Below, one piece after another: positions 10,840 to 23,239 of a stretch of DNA of 64,000 nt. Source of the DNA: Diogma glabrata (taxonomy: Eukaryota; Arthropoda; Insecta; Diptera; Cylindrotomidae); contig OY856186.1 of NCBI GenBank assembly GCA_963693315.1, positions 460,397,272-460,461,271 of the forward strand, read 5' to 3'. How positions within the stretch are numbered: position 1 is the first letter of the stretch; each line of letters begins with the position of its first letter. A program made the translations under genes and the position numbers. The notes under the pieces were generated by a model. It saw nothing but the letters and a program-made list of their open reading frames with translations. It made no database searches and was not told the origin of the DNA.

Positions 10840-13800
10840 TTGAAAACTTACGCCAAGTGCCAACGGCAAACAGTGTACATGTAATTTTCTTTGTAATACA
10901 ATATTTTTCTAAAATTTTACTACTTGTCATACTGATTGATGTACATTTAGTCAACAATAAAAAAAACAAAAACAGTTTTAATTTTTATTATAATATAAAC
11001 TGTCGTAAAATTTATTTGAATTAATATATAAAATTTTTATCTGGTTTTAACTATCATTATTAGACTTTATTTTTAATTACTCAAAATGTAAAAATTCACT
11101 TCTTTGTATAATAAATTTTAAGTATAATTGAATTTAACAAATCTGAATAAATAATTTATCGTCGAACAAGTTATTTACTTTACAAGAAATTATACCCTCT
11201 GATTTATTTTTATATAATTTGGGAACTTCATTTAGCATTTTACGAAAATGAAAAGTTATTAAATAATATTGTTTTGAGTTATTAATCAACAATTTGGTTG
11301 AAACTATAATTTTGTCTATAACCGGGGAGACGACATATTTGAAAGAAATTGGCTATTATTGTTTAAAACTGTTATGTCCTCCGGAGTGGGAAATAGTTTT
11401 TAGTTTAAATCTCTAGGATGCTAAACATATAAGTTCATAACTCAAAATAATAGTTACAAAGTTTTACTTAAAAATATTAAAAAGTTTATTTCACCGACTA
11501 AATTTTGTTTGTAAAATAATAGTTTTGTTATACATTTTATTTCTAATAAAATCATTATTTTCCTTTAAAAATAATGTCAACTACACATATATATTATATA
11601 CATGGTACAATGTATATGCAACTTTTCAAAAAGTAAATTTAAACTATTTTATAAACTAGTGGTTGTCAAAACCACAAAAAATTATCTTATGGGATAATGA
11701 AACTTTGGAATACTGTGGAAAATAGAATATTTTATAAAGGCATTGATTTGATCATTAACATAGAAATGAAGTGTGAATAATCATTTGTATATTAATATGT
11801 ACTGTAAATAACTTTATTTTTATGCATCACTGTAATAATGCATGCATTATTCGACAGTAATAAAAAAATAATTAGTGCAAATTAATTTTGCAATATAATA
11901 AATTAGATATTTCGAAAAAATTGAAACAACTTTTTAGTTTATAACTGCAGTGAAATTACTACTAAATATGCTTTTAAAAAGAATTTAAACTAGATGTTTG
12001 AATATTAATAATAAATTTTGTTAACATGAATCATAATACCAAATTTTTAGATCGATTATATTTAATTTGTGACGGTACTGTAAGAAATCCAAAGGCCGAA
12101 ATGTCCAAATTGTGTTAAAAGAATAGAATATTTAGTTTGTACATAACAAAAACAATATCTTCAATTTACTGGTGCAAAAATATTTAAACATTGATTTTAA
12201 TTAAATTTTATTATTTGTAATTCTAAAATTATAAAGATATAAATGTTAATCAAAACGCTATTAAAGTTGGTTCAATTAAAAAAAATTACCTAATTAAACC
12301 ACATGAATTAGATATAAATTTAAGAATATTTTATTATTGTGATAAAAATAATAATAATAAATTTACTTTTTGTGTGTAATTTATCGTATAAGGAACTAAA
12401 AATTGTTAACAAAACTCGCCGGGTTCGCGTCGCGTCGTTTTTCTTTTAAAAATTTTATTTATGGAACAAATAATATTTGGAAAAACCTTTCTTTTTGGTA
12501 TGTGTTTGAAAATTATGTTTAATATAAAACTTTTTCATTACATGTGCCAATAATAATAATTTAATTAAACCTAAATACAAAAAATCATAATAATTATTTA
12601 TCTCTTTTATATGATTGTTAAAAATTGAAAATATTATTTCACAAAATTAATTATAAGACTGAAAAACAAACATTTTTTTTTAAATTTTGATTTTATTAAT
12701 TATTTATTTTAAACTAAAATATTTTTTTTCGTAAGAGCTATGATTAAAGCCAAATTTAAATATTGAGATTGTTATTAACCAAGATTTAAATAAAATAATT
12801 AAAATTCAAATTTTTAAATAATATTTGTTCCGATATCGGTAATCCGTACCGTTGTCAACGTGATAATGTTCGTATATATGAAAATTTCGTGGTTTGTCGT
12901 CGTCGGTATATAGAAATATGATTTGTTTTTAAGCATTAATTTAAATAGATATATTTTTTTTACATAAAATATGCTGTATTGCAGAGTAATTAGATAAATT
13001 TTTATATTATAAATTTCAGTAGAATATTTTGAATGAGTCATCAACTGATATTACATCGCTTGTAATACAAAGCGGACATGTTTGTAAAATAGTTTGTTTT
13101 AAATTAAGTCTCATTATTTATTAAATAACATTATATATAATTTTCCGTTTGATGTTTTTTCGGGATTCGGTTCGCGGTTTATTTTTTGTATCTTGTAACA
13201 AATTTAGTTTAATGATATTATTTTAAAATACATTTGATTGTAATTGGCTAGCAAAAAACATCATTAAAAACCAATTAAAGTTAAATGATTTTATTTTAAA
13301 ATACCTAATTATCTCGCGTCAATCGAATTTATATTTGGAAACTAAATATTGATAAATTAGCATTTGTTATTTATTAATATAAATTTTGAATAAAATACCA
13401 AATTTTAGTGTACTTCAAAAAGATTGTTTACATTATTTGAAGTTTTAAAACCAAAATAATTTCAAACTTTTATGTACTACAAATAAATAGTGAAATAAAT
13501 ATTTACCAAATAAAAATTGATAAAACAAAAACTAAACACAAATCATGTTTGATTTTTCATATTTAGTTTCAATTTATAAAATTTGAAATTCTTAAACAAT
13601 AAAATGAAACTCAAAATTATTATTAATTCACTCGTACGTACCTTAAAACATAATCCACGTGGATTATGTCGCGTTTCGTCGCGTTTTCGTGTGATCGTCT
13701 ATTATTATTATTATTACTATTACAATTATCTGTAAAAATTTAATATATAAGAAGTAATAATACAATATTTTGTTTTATGAAGGCATAAACAAACAATTTA

Positions 13801-14233
13801 GATTATAAGAGTTCAAAAAGTAAAGAAGAAATGTTAAAATGAAACAAATACATTAACAAACATATTTATCAATGTTTTCTTAATAAATGCTGTAAAAGTA
13901 ACATGAATATTAATAAAAAATAATTATAAATAAATAAATTTCTGCTTTACATTTTACAAGTGGTGCCATATTTGGGATCTGAACTGTGAGCTTTTCTATC
14001 TACAATCTTTAAAAAAATGTCTCAGCGTAAAATAACACGGCATGAAAATATGTACTAAAATATATTTTTTATCGATGCAGAAAATAACCTTATACATACT
14101 AATTAACCTCGCTACCGTTTCAACAGTTAAACTGTCTTTTTGTTTAAAAAACTGATTTCCGCGAATAGAAAACTGTTTCTTCTCCTATCAATAATTAATA
14201 GAAATTAGAAATAAAAATTACTATTAACTATTG
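10840..14233. other. AT-rich spacer without recognised genes
   Basis: About 3.4 kb of roughly 80 percent AT sequence has no frame I can support. Isolated CG-rich islands stand out at about 12415-12440, 12828-12910, 13145-13180 and 13640-13700. Confidence 0.5.
13648..13669. promoter_or_regulatory. 22-bp palindrome with E-box core
   Basis: A perfect 22-bp palindrome is centred on CACGTG (arms ACATAATC / GATTATGT). It is followed within 15 bp by two CGCGTTT/CGCGTTTT motifs. CACGTG is the bHLH/bHLH-Zip E-box, but no neighbouring promoter is identified, so a regulatory role is only a possibility. Confidence 0.4.
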
Positions 14234-16200
14234 GTCTGGGTTAAGGATTTTGATATAGTTTTAAAAATTCAAAAATTCAAACTTTTTCCAAAACTCTAAA
14301 TATATTGCAAAAATTATAACTATATCAAAAATTGGAACTTTTTCCATAATTTTAAAAATTGTAATAAAATCAAAAATTTAAAATTTTCCAAAATTCCAAA
14401 AATATTTCAAAAACTATAACAAATTCAAACGTAAACAAACAGCTAAATTTATTTTTCCAAAAAATTATCTAAAAAAATAAATGATATCATTTTTCTGACA
14501 CACTTGTGACATTATTTTTTTGACTAACTTATAATTCTCAATAATAATAATAAAATTTCATGTCGTACAAACAATTAATTTTATTTTTCCAAAAAATTGG
14601 GCAACAATAACAAAATAAATAAAAATCTTTCTTTTGACACATTTGACAACAGTTTTTTGACAACTTATAATGTCATAATTCTCAATAATAATAATAAAAT
14701 TTCATTTCAAACAAAATTTTAATTTAATGTTTTTCCAAAAAATTGTGTAAAAAAATAAATGAAAATCTTTCTTTTGACACACTTGACAACATTTTTTCGA
14801 CAAACTTATAATACAAAAATCTAGATTTTGGTCTCACATACCAATCCCGACCATCAAAATTTCTCCAATTTCAATGTTCCTACTCGTAATCACATAAAAT
14901 GAACGTTTTTTAAGCAAAAAATATGCAAATTTCCTTGTTTTGACACACTTTGACGATTTTTTTGACACACTACCGGTACAGTTATCGAACACATCGCCCT
15001 TTCGGCTCTTTCCATTGAGTAAACCTATTTTTAGAAAAAACAAATTTTCAAATCCGTCCAGCGGCTTTCTAGGTTTCGTAGGTTGTGACGGCCGGCCGGC
15101 CGGCTGGCCTACAGACAAACACACATTGTTTTTTTTTACTTTTTTTAGAATCAGTAGGTCCTAAAACGTCGAGAAATGTCAAAAAAGTGGGGGTAAGAAT
15201 TTCACTTTGAGCTCATGAATGTAATACTTAGGTCTTTCAGACCGAAGTTATTAGAATAAAATCAAAAATTTAACTTTTTTCCAAGTTAAAAAAAAATAAT
15301 TTATATAAACATGTGAATCAGTAGGTCCTAAAACGTCGAGAAATGTCAAAAAAGTGGGGGTAAGAATTTCACTTTGAGCTCATGAATGTAATACTTAGGT
15401 CTTTCAGACCGAAGTTATTAGAATAAAATCAAAAATTTAACTTTTTTCCAAGTTAAAAAAAAATAATTTATATAAACATGTGTATTAATTGAAATTGATG
15501 ACGTAACTAAACTGTCAACAGTTGTACAGAAAAATGTAGCTACGTTTACTACAATTTAAGAAAATTAATAAAATTATAATTGAGCTTGAAAACTATTATT
15601 TTCAGAGTAAAATTTGTAAATAGTCCGTCGTTACACTTTTTCTAAATTCTAATAATATTCCAAAAGTTCTTAAAAATTCAAAAATTCAAACTTTTTCCAA
15701 AACTCTAAAAATATTGCAAAAATTATAACGATTTCAAAAATTGGAACTTTTTCCATAATTATGAAAATTATGATAAAATCAAAAATTTAAAATTTTTCAA
15801 AATTCCAAAAATATTTCAAAAACTATGAAACAAACAGCTGAATTCATTTTTCCAAAAAATTATCTAAAAAAATAAATGATATCATTTTTTTGACACACTT
15901 TACATTATTTTTTTGACTAACTTATAATTCTCAATAATAATAATAAAATTTCATGTCGGACAAACAATTAATTTTATTTTTCCAAAAAATTGCGCAACAA
16001 TAACAAAATAAATAAAAATCTTTCTTTTGACACACTTGACAACATTTTTTTGACAAACTTATAATACAAAAATCTAGATTTTGGTCTCACATACCAATCC
16101 CGACCATCAAAATTTCTCCAAATTCAATGTTCCTACTCGTAATCACTTAAAATGAACGTTTTTTAAGCAAAAAATATGCAAATTTCCTTGTGAAACTACA
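14234..16200. repeat. Repeat cluster with two partial copies
   Basis: The block 14270-14940 is repeated at about 15665-16195. Shared landmarks are TTCAAACTTTTTCCAAAACTC, the TTTTTGACACACTT phrase and ACATACCAATCCCGACCATC. Between them lies a GC-rich segment (14940-15120) with TCCGTCCAGCGG and a CCGGCC run, then a 167-bp tandem duplication. The CGTCCAGCGG/CCGGCC/ACAGACA signature recurs at 18241-18540. Translated fragments here are not genes. Confidence 0.8.
15148..15481. repeat. Exact-looking 167-bp tandem duplication
   Basis: Unit 1 (15148-15314) and unit 2 (15315-15481) read identically by eye, each starting GAATCAGTAGGTCCTAAAACG and ending TATAAACATGT. The flanking repeat copies are diverged, so this is either very recent or an assembly artefact. 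A diverged single unit start recurs at about 18438. Confidence 0.85.
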
Positions 16201-17875
16201 GAAAAGTGCAACTTTCAATTTCATGGACTGTCATTTAAATTGCTAATCATCCTAATCAATTCAACATATTATAACTCTCACAAAACCTATAACTGTTTAA
16301 AAACTTAACTCTCGACTCAATCAACAACAAAAAACATTTAAAATTGAAACGATGTCGTTGAAAGGAAAATAACAAATAGTACATTGCACCAACATTGCAT
16401 GAATTCATTTTAACTATTTCCAACTAAAATTCTTTCTTTGATGTGTTTTATGCCGGCCAGAAAGTACAACGATAAAAACAAAAGAAACTGAACCTTGATG
16501 AATCTTTGATGAATTTATTTTTGACTTTTTGATGTGTTTCTTCTAGTTTATGTTGATACGTTTGCGAATTTACTTTTTGCTTGCTGTGTTTTTTAAAATG
16601 AATTTTCTTACGGTTTTGGATATGTGAATATGTTTTTACTATATCGCGGCCTGTGTTTTAATTATATAAAAAAGAAATCCGAATGCATATTGAAATTTTG
16701 TTAAGTTAGAATGTTGATATAAAATCGTTATAATATCGACTTTTGTCACCCGCAATTTTATGCTACGAAGGAGAGTGATAAACAGACTTTAAGCAATTTT
16801 TAGCAGCTACGAAAAACTTTCTTGGAGATCGGTATAAAAAAATTATCATGATGATATCACTGTCAAGGAGCTCAACCTTTTTATCTTTTGTTTTCAGGAA
16901 CCCGTAAAATAACATCAATAAACTTCGATTACTGCTGTATTTTTATCTAGATTGGTCCGTTTTGATTCCAGTTCTACTATCTCGTAAAACGAATGGGAAG
17001 AAATTGTGAACTAAGTTATGGTATTTGTTAAGCGAATTAAGAACCGATCTTTAATCTTTGACGCTGTAAAAAAAAGGCGAAATCTTCTAGGTTAGGTATG
17101 GACAGGTGAAGGTTTCGGTTTGGGCAGGTGAAAATGCTGTAAATGCATGGAACCTCGGCTGATGCAGGACGCACGCCAAATATCCGGCAGTGTCAGACAA
17201 CTGACACCAAATAACATTATTTTTTCTTGAAAAACTTAAGCTTTCGATTTTTTTTGGTTCTGTCATATTTATGTATGTAAATATTTTTTTTTTGGTTTAA
17301 AATCTCAATTCAAATTTTCACTAAAACAAATTATGGTTTTGAAATGTCCTAAAATGCAAACTTAATATTCTGGTATAAAATTGATATATTTTTGATATAT
17401 TAATTGATACAATTTATAAATGGAAATAAATAAATATTCAATTAAAAGAATTTATTAAGAACTATTATTATAGTTTATTAAATTAAAACTTTAATTCTGC
17501 GATCACACACAATTCTTCGATTTAAATTTATATACTAATTGAACTCCGATCAAAATAATTTGATCGCTTATATACACGATATTAGGCTTTCTGTTCCCCC
17601 TTCCATCATCGTAATAAGCAATTCAACCAACATATATCAACAATGCAAAACTTGTATTTCTAATTGAAATTGAGTTGATTATTTTTAATTGAACTTATTT
17701 AGATCATCAACAAAAAAAATGTTTAATTGTACAGTGGTACAAATAAATGTCTACGTTATTACAATTGAATTGAATAGTAAAATTATTAGGGAATTTCATT
17801 GAATTTGAAAACTATTATTTTAGAGTAAAAATTGAAAATAGTCCGTCGTTACAACTGTCTATATGCAGACAGTTA
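16200..17875. other. Spacer, nothing recognised
   Basis: No coding frame, RNA gene or clear repeat. A slightly GC-richer patch (about 17085-17215) contains two GACAGGTGAA/GGCAGGTGAA motifs of unknown meaning. Confidence 0.4.
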
Positions 17876-18240
17876 GTTGATAATCATGCGTTAACTGATC
17901 AACGTGATTCACTCCAACACCTTCCTATGATTCATCATTTAAAAAAATCCAAAGCATTCTCCCATTGTGTGTGCAGTACAACCAACAAACACGAATTTCA
18001 GAAATGTTCCACCCATTTGCTGTTCAGATATCCCGTTGTAGAACAGTTTCCTTTCAGAACGATTATTTCAATAGAGTAATCAAAAAGTGGAATTCATTGC
18101 CCCTCTCAGTTTTTCTTGACGAATTCGCCCCTCAGACATTTCAAAAATGTCCATCGTCATTTAAAACAACTAACCTAGCTTTTTTTCTATTCTATTCTAT
18201 TCTATTCATATTCTATTCTATTCATTCTATTCTATTCATA
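17876..18240 (+). mobile_element. LINE family B, 3'-end fragment
   Basis: The sequence encodes, over two frames, TRISEMFHPFAVQISRCRT and NDYFNRVIKKWNSLPLSVF, then a degenerate HLKQL end. This is the C-terminus seen after the deleted RT of the family B copy at about 52490-52605. It ends in a pentanucleotide (TATTC)n microsatellite at 18186-18238, which is probably the element's repetitive 3' tail. Confidence 0.8.
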
Positions 18241-18540
18241 GCTTTTCCCAACTTGACGATTTTTTTGACACACTTCCGGTACAGTTATCGAACACATCGT
18301 CCTTTCGGCTCTTCCCATTGAGTAAACCTATTTTTCGAGAAAAAAAATTTCCAAATCCGTCCAGCGGTTTTCTAGATTTCGTAGGTTGTGACGGCCGGCC
18401 GGCCTACAGACAGACATGCATTTTTTTTGCTTTTTTAGAATCAGTCGGTCCTAAAACGTCGAGAAATGCCAAAAAAAGTGGGGGTAAGAATTTCACTTTG
18501 AGCTCATGAATGTAATACTTAGGTCTTTCAAACCGAAGTA
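18241..18540. repeat. Third copy of the CCGGCC-bearing repeat
   Basis: It matches 14948-15235: TTTTTTGACACACTTCCGGT, CAGTTATCGAACACATCG, the TCCGTCCAGCGG phrase, a CCGGCCGGCC run, CAGACAGACA and CGGTCCTAAAACGTCGAG. It joins directly onto the family B LINE tail, suggesting the LINE inserted into or next to this repeat. Confidence 0.8.
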
Positions 18541-19053
18541 ACTATACTTATGTATGATTACAAGTCGAATCTGACGGAAAACTCCATAATAAATTTTCAT
18601 AGTTTTTGAAGAACATCTGAAGTCAAAACGGATATTGAAAAAACGGCCAATGAAAGAGCTTGTAACGGATTTTTTCCAATGCATATCCATTGAATAAAAT
18701 ATGGTGGCTTTTATGAGAATATTGTTTTTAGTTTTGGGCTAATATTGACTATAATGAAGTTTATATTATTATTAATAAAATAAAAAATTTAAAAATAAAC
18801 ATATTAAAAAAGTATATATTTAAATATTGCATTTTAATGAATATTAAAGATAAAACTCTTTGGAAAAGTACAAGTATTTTATTTCTGTTTAGAAATCCAT
18901 TACTAAACAAATACGCAACATAAAGGCGTTGTCGAAACATTATTACTGATTATTAGGGCAACCTAAAATATGCACTATGAAAAGCATTTCATAAAATAAG
19001 TTCTAAAAACCGAGAGAAACCTAAAAAATATGTGTTTTTTAAAGTTTCGTTCG
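18541..19053. other. Spacer with a short diverged repeat
   Basis: Positions 18712-18930 share phrases (TTTTTAGTTTTGGGC, CTGTTTAGAAAT, ATTAC-AAAC) with 50350-50460. No genes seen. Confidence 0.4.
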
Positions 19054-19061
19054 GTTATTGT

Positions 19062-20552
19062 TACAGATGTAAATTTACCGGTAAAATATATTTGGGGTAA
19101 TTTTACCGTAAAATTACCGGTAAGATTGGTAAAATTGGTAATATTGGTAAAATATAAATTTTTTTAAAAGATTTAAATATAGTTGCAATTTTATTTAATT
19201 CAAAATTTATGACTGCCACAATCATTTTTAGTTTATAAAAACATAAAATTTATATCAAATATATTATTATCGAGTGTTAATATCCTCACTCGCAGAGTAT
19301 TATAGCCAGGAAGATACATATGCAAATATGCAATAATGGCAAATTCTTTTATGCCCCATCCATACATGAACGAACTTCAGCTGTTGTTCTTTTAGCAAGA
19401 CATCTAAAAACAGGCTGCCCGCTATTTTCACAGCTGCAAAAATGCAAGAAATCCGGAACACACTGGCTTCAACGATAACTGCTTTCTTCACTGTTATGTA
19501 AAATTATGCGTTTTGAAAACACTGCCGTATTTGAAAATGTTTAGGTATTACACATCGAAAAGAAGTAGAAATGCATTTAAATGGCTCAAATGCAAAGAGC
19601 AAATTGGCAGATAACCAAACATTTTCAATGAAACTTGCTTTATTTAGACTGTATGCAATGGATTCTAATCAAGCTTCTTTCATTGCATGTGGTTAGAAAA
19701 TGAACTCGCTTCAACGCTTTTCCTGCAATTGAGAATTGTCAACGGCGTTACACATTTCACTTTTCAAGTACAATACTTGCCACGGCCGACACTGGGATAA
19801 ATGTATTAATTACGTGTGCAATACGTCACATCAAAATCTAATTCATGCAAATTGTTTTTTTCTTGTTCATGGGAAAATATAAATCGCAAATTGCTGAAGG
19901 TATTTGCCTCCAAAAACACAAGGAATATTTAAATATGAACGTGCGTTTTGCAGAAAAAATTTACAACGAAGCATTGGTAATGGTTTATTGCGTTGCGGTT
20001 CTGTTGCTGCTGATTGTTTAATGTAACATTGGAAGGTGAACATAATTACTAAACGAGTGACCTTTGAGGGTGATTAACACGGATAATCAGCAAACTATCA
20101 ATAATAGGGTAGAAGAAACCATCTTCATAGTAGAAATTTGATCCCGAAATGATATAGATTTAGCTTTTCCCTCATCCAGAATAGCTGCGTTATTGCTACC
20201 AGGGGAAAAAATACCCATTACAACCCACCGATCGACACCAGTAGACAAAATATATGTTTGCCTATGAAGTACTCTACTTTGTGGCAACACGTAGAGACGT
20301 TAAAATTACATACATTTATGGGTATTCAGCTGCAAATCGACCGATCAGCTGAGATATACTCAAAACAATGTGCACACAATTTTCAATTATACAGGGTGTC
20401 AATAAAAAAGCACAAACTTTAATTTTTATTAAATAAAGATTATTCAAATTTTATTGCAATTTTACCAATTTTACGAAGCCGAAGTAATATTACGTAATAT
20501 TACCAATTTTACCGGTAATTTTACCATGGGTAATATTACTTTTACATCTGTA
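19062..20552. mobile_element. hAT-like non-autonomous DNA transposon
   Basis: The left end TACAGATGTAAA (19062) and right end TTTACATCTGTA (to 20552) are inverted. They continue inward as matching arrays of TTACCGGTAA / GGTAATATTACC motifs (about 19070-19155 and 20463-20545). The element is flanked on both sides by GTTATTGT (19054-19061 and 20553-20560), a perfect 8-bp target-site duplication as made by hAT-type transposases. No transposase frame is apparent in the 1.49-kb interior. A TACAGGGTGTC motif at 20392 resembles the end of another transposon type. Confidence 0.85.
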
Positions 20553-20739
20553 GTTATTGTGCATAGTGCTTTGATCATAGACACGGGGCTAGCTTACCTA
20601 AGATAGTGAGCTATAGATCTGAGCTTTTGTTCGCTATTATATGCTGTAGATTCGAGATATTAAGAGTGTCAGTACTGGTAGTATTACATCAGTTATTAAA
20701 GTTTATTTACTAATATCTAAAGTGCTCAAATCCCGTAAA

Positions 20740-21505
20740 GATCTTACCTTCTCAAAAACTGACACCAATGGTCTCCAAAATTTTGCCATAGTTTCCCTTT
20801 TCATCTTCATTGTTCTGATAACGACGATGTAAATGTTTCTGCTCAAAACTTTACAGAAACCATTCAATTCGGAATTAATAAATTCGTTTCCTTTTCAATT
20901 ATGAAACCTCAACATATATTTGCATTATATTGACGGTGATATGATCGCCACTGACCCTGAAATTAAAGATAATTTGTTCGCGAAACGCTGTGAATCCTAC
21001 TGACTCGTTTGAAAACTCCTAAAAAATTTTCTAAATTCTGTGTTTAGCAGTTAACATGAAAGAACTTCTTTCAACCCCAAAACTATTAAAAAACTTTTAA
21101 GGGGGTCTAAAATGAACAAGCTTCCGTACCAACATCCTACATATTATTGTAGGGACCAAAATTTGTTCAATTTTAATTCCACAAAAACACAACTATTGAT
21201 TGTTTGCAGAACGAAGCCCGAGTTCACCAACGATATTTCAATATGTATGTGTGGGGGGTAAATAGACGAATGCGTAAGCATTTATTCATTGGGAGTCATA
21301 ATTGCCAATGACTTACTCTGTAACGATCTTAAAAAGTCGATGAAAAGGAGCGCGTCTAGAAAAATTGGCCTCCTCAAAAGATGTAAAAAAATTACAAGTT
21401 ATCAAGTTTGGTGCACTGCATGTCTTTAATATTCCGTTAAAAAACATGCTATACGAATTGTAGAAGAGCGAAAGTTAAGATCAAATCTTGATTTTCATTT
21501 AGTTC
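20740..21505 (+). mobile_element. Degenerate LINE fragment (family A-like)
   Basis: In scattered frames it encodes an EN-RT linker (about 20800-20900: DVNVSAQNFTETIQFGINKF-like). It then encodes the post-RT segment NSTKTQLLIVCRTKPEFTND (about 21175-21230) and a GLLKRCKKI-like stretch (about 21370). The order matches family A at 62379-63164. No frame is intact. Confidence 0.7.
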
Positions 21506-21509
21506 CTTT

Positions 21510-21640
21510 TTTGGTGCAGGCTGGACATTTACCAACTTTCAGCATGGAAAATGTGGTTGGTTAGAGTGCGTGCAAGTTTTTTTGAAAATGTTTTTAGAAT
21601 AACAGAAGGAATTTTGTCCAGACGGGGTTTCAGAATGTGT
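21510..21640 (-). mobile_element. LINE family A fragment (minus)
   Basis: This matches the minus-strand RT segment at about 63755-63910 (the region encoding WKLANVQPVP and the NIPPIILKTF stretch), but is badly decayed. It is oriented opposite to the piece immediately to its left, so two insertions or an inversion are involved. Confidence 0.65.
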
Positions 21641-21929
21641 CCAGACAGTTTAACTGGGTTTGGGGAGATTACGAGGAGTGAAAGTTGGGCTTTTTATAAT
21701 TTTTGTCAGGTTGTGCGATGCGGCAAATATTTCTGCCTGCTTTACATTGTTGTCGTCGTCGGTCGTCTTAGAAAATTTTAGCCACGATTTGTTGTGGACG
21801 TTGAAGTAACGATAACCTCACAATTTAAAAGTTTTGCTCTATTTTCGTTCACAACATTAGCCAAGAGATTAAAAAAATTGGGAGTATAACTTGTGTAATT
21901 ATGATTAGCCTATTTCATTTTAATTGTTT

Positions 21930-22745
21930 GTATATTCCCAAGTAGGTTTTGCCAGCCATTGACATACGGCCAAGCACTGGTCCATTAATGGTTAACAGTA
22001 CTTGGATATTGTTGCTGGGCCAATACTAGAACCAATCATCGGCCGATCTATGGTTTACAGAAAATAGCCAGTATATTGTTACCTTTGAATGGCCAAGCAA
22101 TGGCCCATGAATGGTAAATATTACTTGGCTATTGTTATTGGGCCAGTACTGTAGCCATGAATTTGCCGACCTATGTCATTTTTTTTAAATTTCACTAGAG
22201 TATTATCCCTTTTAGAAATACATAGTTTGAAAAATTTCACATATAGTTTAGTTATCGCCTTGTCGGTTGAAAGACTATGGTAATAAAGAAAAGGTTGGTA
22301 TATGTTTTAATTTATTTTCATTTCTATTTTATTTTAATTATTTTGTAAATGATTTATTTAAATTTATGTATAAAAATATTATTTTATATTTTTTTTAATG
22401 GCGGAGTCAGGGCGGTGTTTGCCATTACTCAGCCATTCTTGCAACTGAACCAGTTGTATGGGGAGTTTTGGATTTTTTCCGTGATTTTAATTTTATTTTA
22501 AATTAGTTTGTATTCAATTTATTTAAATTTACATATGATAATAATGTATATTTTTTTTAACGGCTCAGTCATGGTTGCCAGTATTTGGCCCAAGAATGGC
22601 AACCATTTATTGTCCGAAGTTATCATCCAGTAAAATTATGTTAATGGCCCAGTCGTGGTTGCTAGTACTCGCCCATTGCTGCATTACTGGCTGCCAGTAA
22701 TGGACCATTACTGCACCAGTTGTACAACCTTGTATGGGTTGTAGT
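21930..22745. repeat. Dispersed repeat D rich in GGCCAA/TGGCCC motifs
   Basis: It carries many copies of a phrase like GGCCAAGCA-TGGCCCATGAATGGTAA in a 5' third. A conserved middle follows (TTTCACTAGAGTATTATCC, GAAAGACTATGG, AAAGGTTGGTATATGTTTTAA), then more GGCCCAGTCATGG motifs at the right. Second and third copies lie at 34031-34510 and 43085-43260. The internal subrepeats suggest a non-autonomous DNA element, but ends are not defined. Confidence 0.7.
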
Positions 22746-23239
22746 GCATGAAGAGGACCCCAAATACGGGTCGAACTATTCAAATAAATAAATTGGAATT
22801 TGATCTATTAAATTGTTGTTAAAAATTATAATAATTCATCGAACAACCATAAATTATATAAAAGGATCATAAGAGTGTAATGAATTCATTTCATTATATT
22901 TAAAAATAATTGCAAACAATTTTACGGTGATTAGGCCAACTCCAAACACTTTCCTGACAAGAGAATAAGGTTTATTTAAAATATAAAGTGTTATATAGCA
23001 ATCTAACAGTAGTTGAATAAAGTTAAAAACTATTTCCATTAAAAAATATTGCGACGCTGATGCATTGGCTGACTTCACCACAGCTCTGGAAACATAGTGT
23101 TCTGGATATATAATGAGCTAATATCCATCAAATACTTTAATTAAAAGCTAACCAATGTTGTAGATTTCACGTAGTTCTAATTATAAAAATATTAAAGAGA
23201 GCAGAGTATTCCAACAAACATAAATTCTGTTGTACGAGA
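22746..23239. other. Spacer with one unconvincing minus frame
   Basis: A 75-codon minus-strand frame (22854-23081) is hydrophobic in its first half but matches nothing I can name. The rest is AT-rich. Confidence 0.3.

Noticed and set aside
14834..15164. Overlapping 96- and 74-codon frames on opposite strands
   Set aside because: They lie in an interspersed repeat with a CCGGCC run that recurs at 18241-18540 with different frames.
22854..23081. Minus 75-codon hydrophobic frame, possibly a chemoreceptor piece
   Set aside because: One hydrophobic stretch in AT-rich DNA is not enough; no receptor signature residues and no neighbouring exon found.
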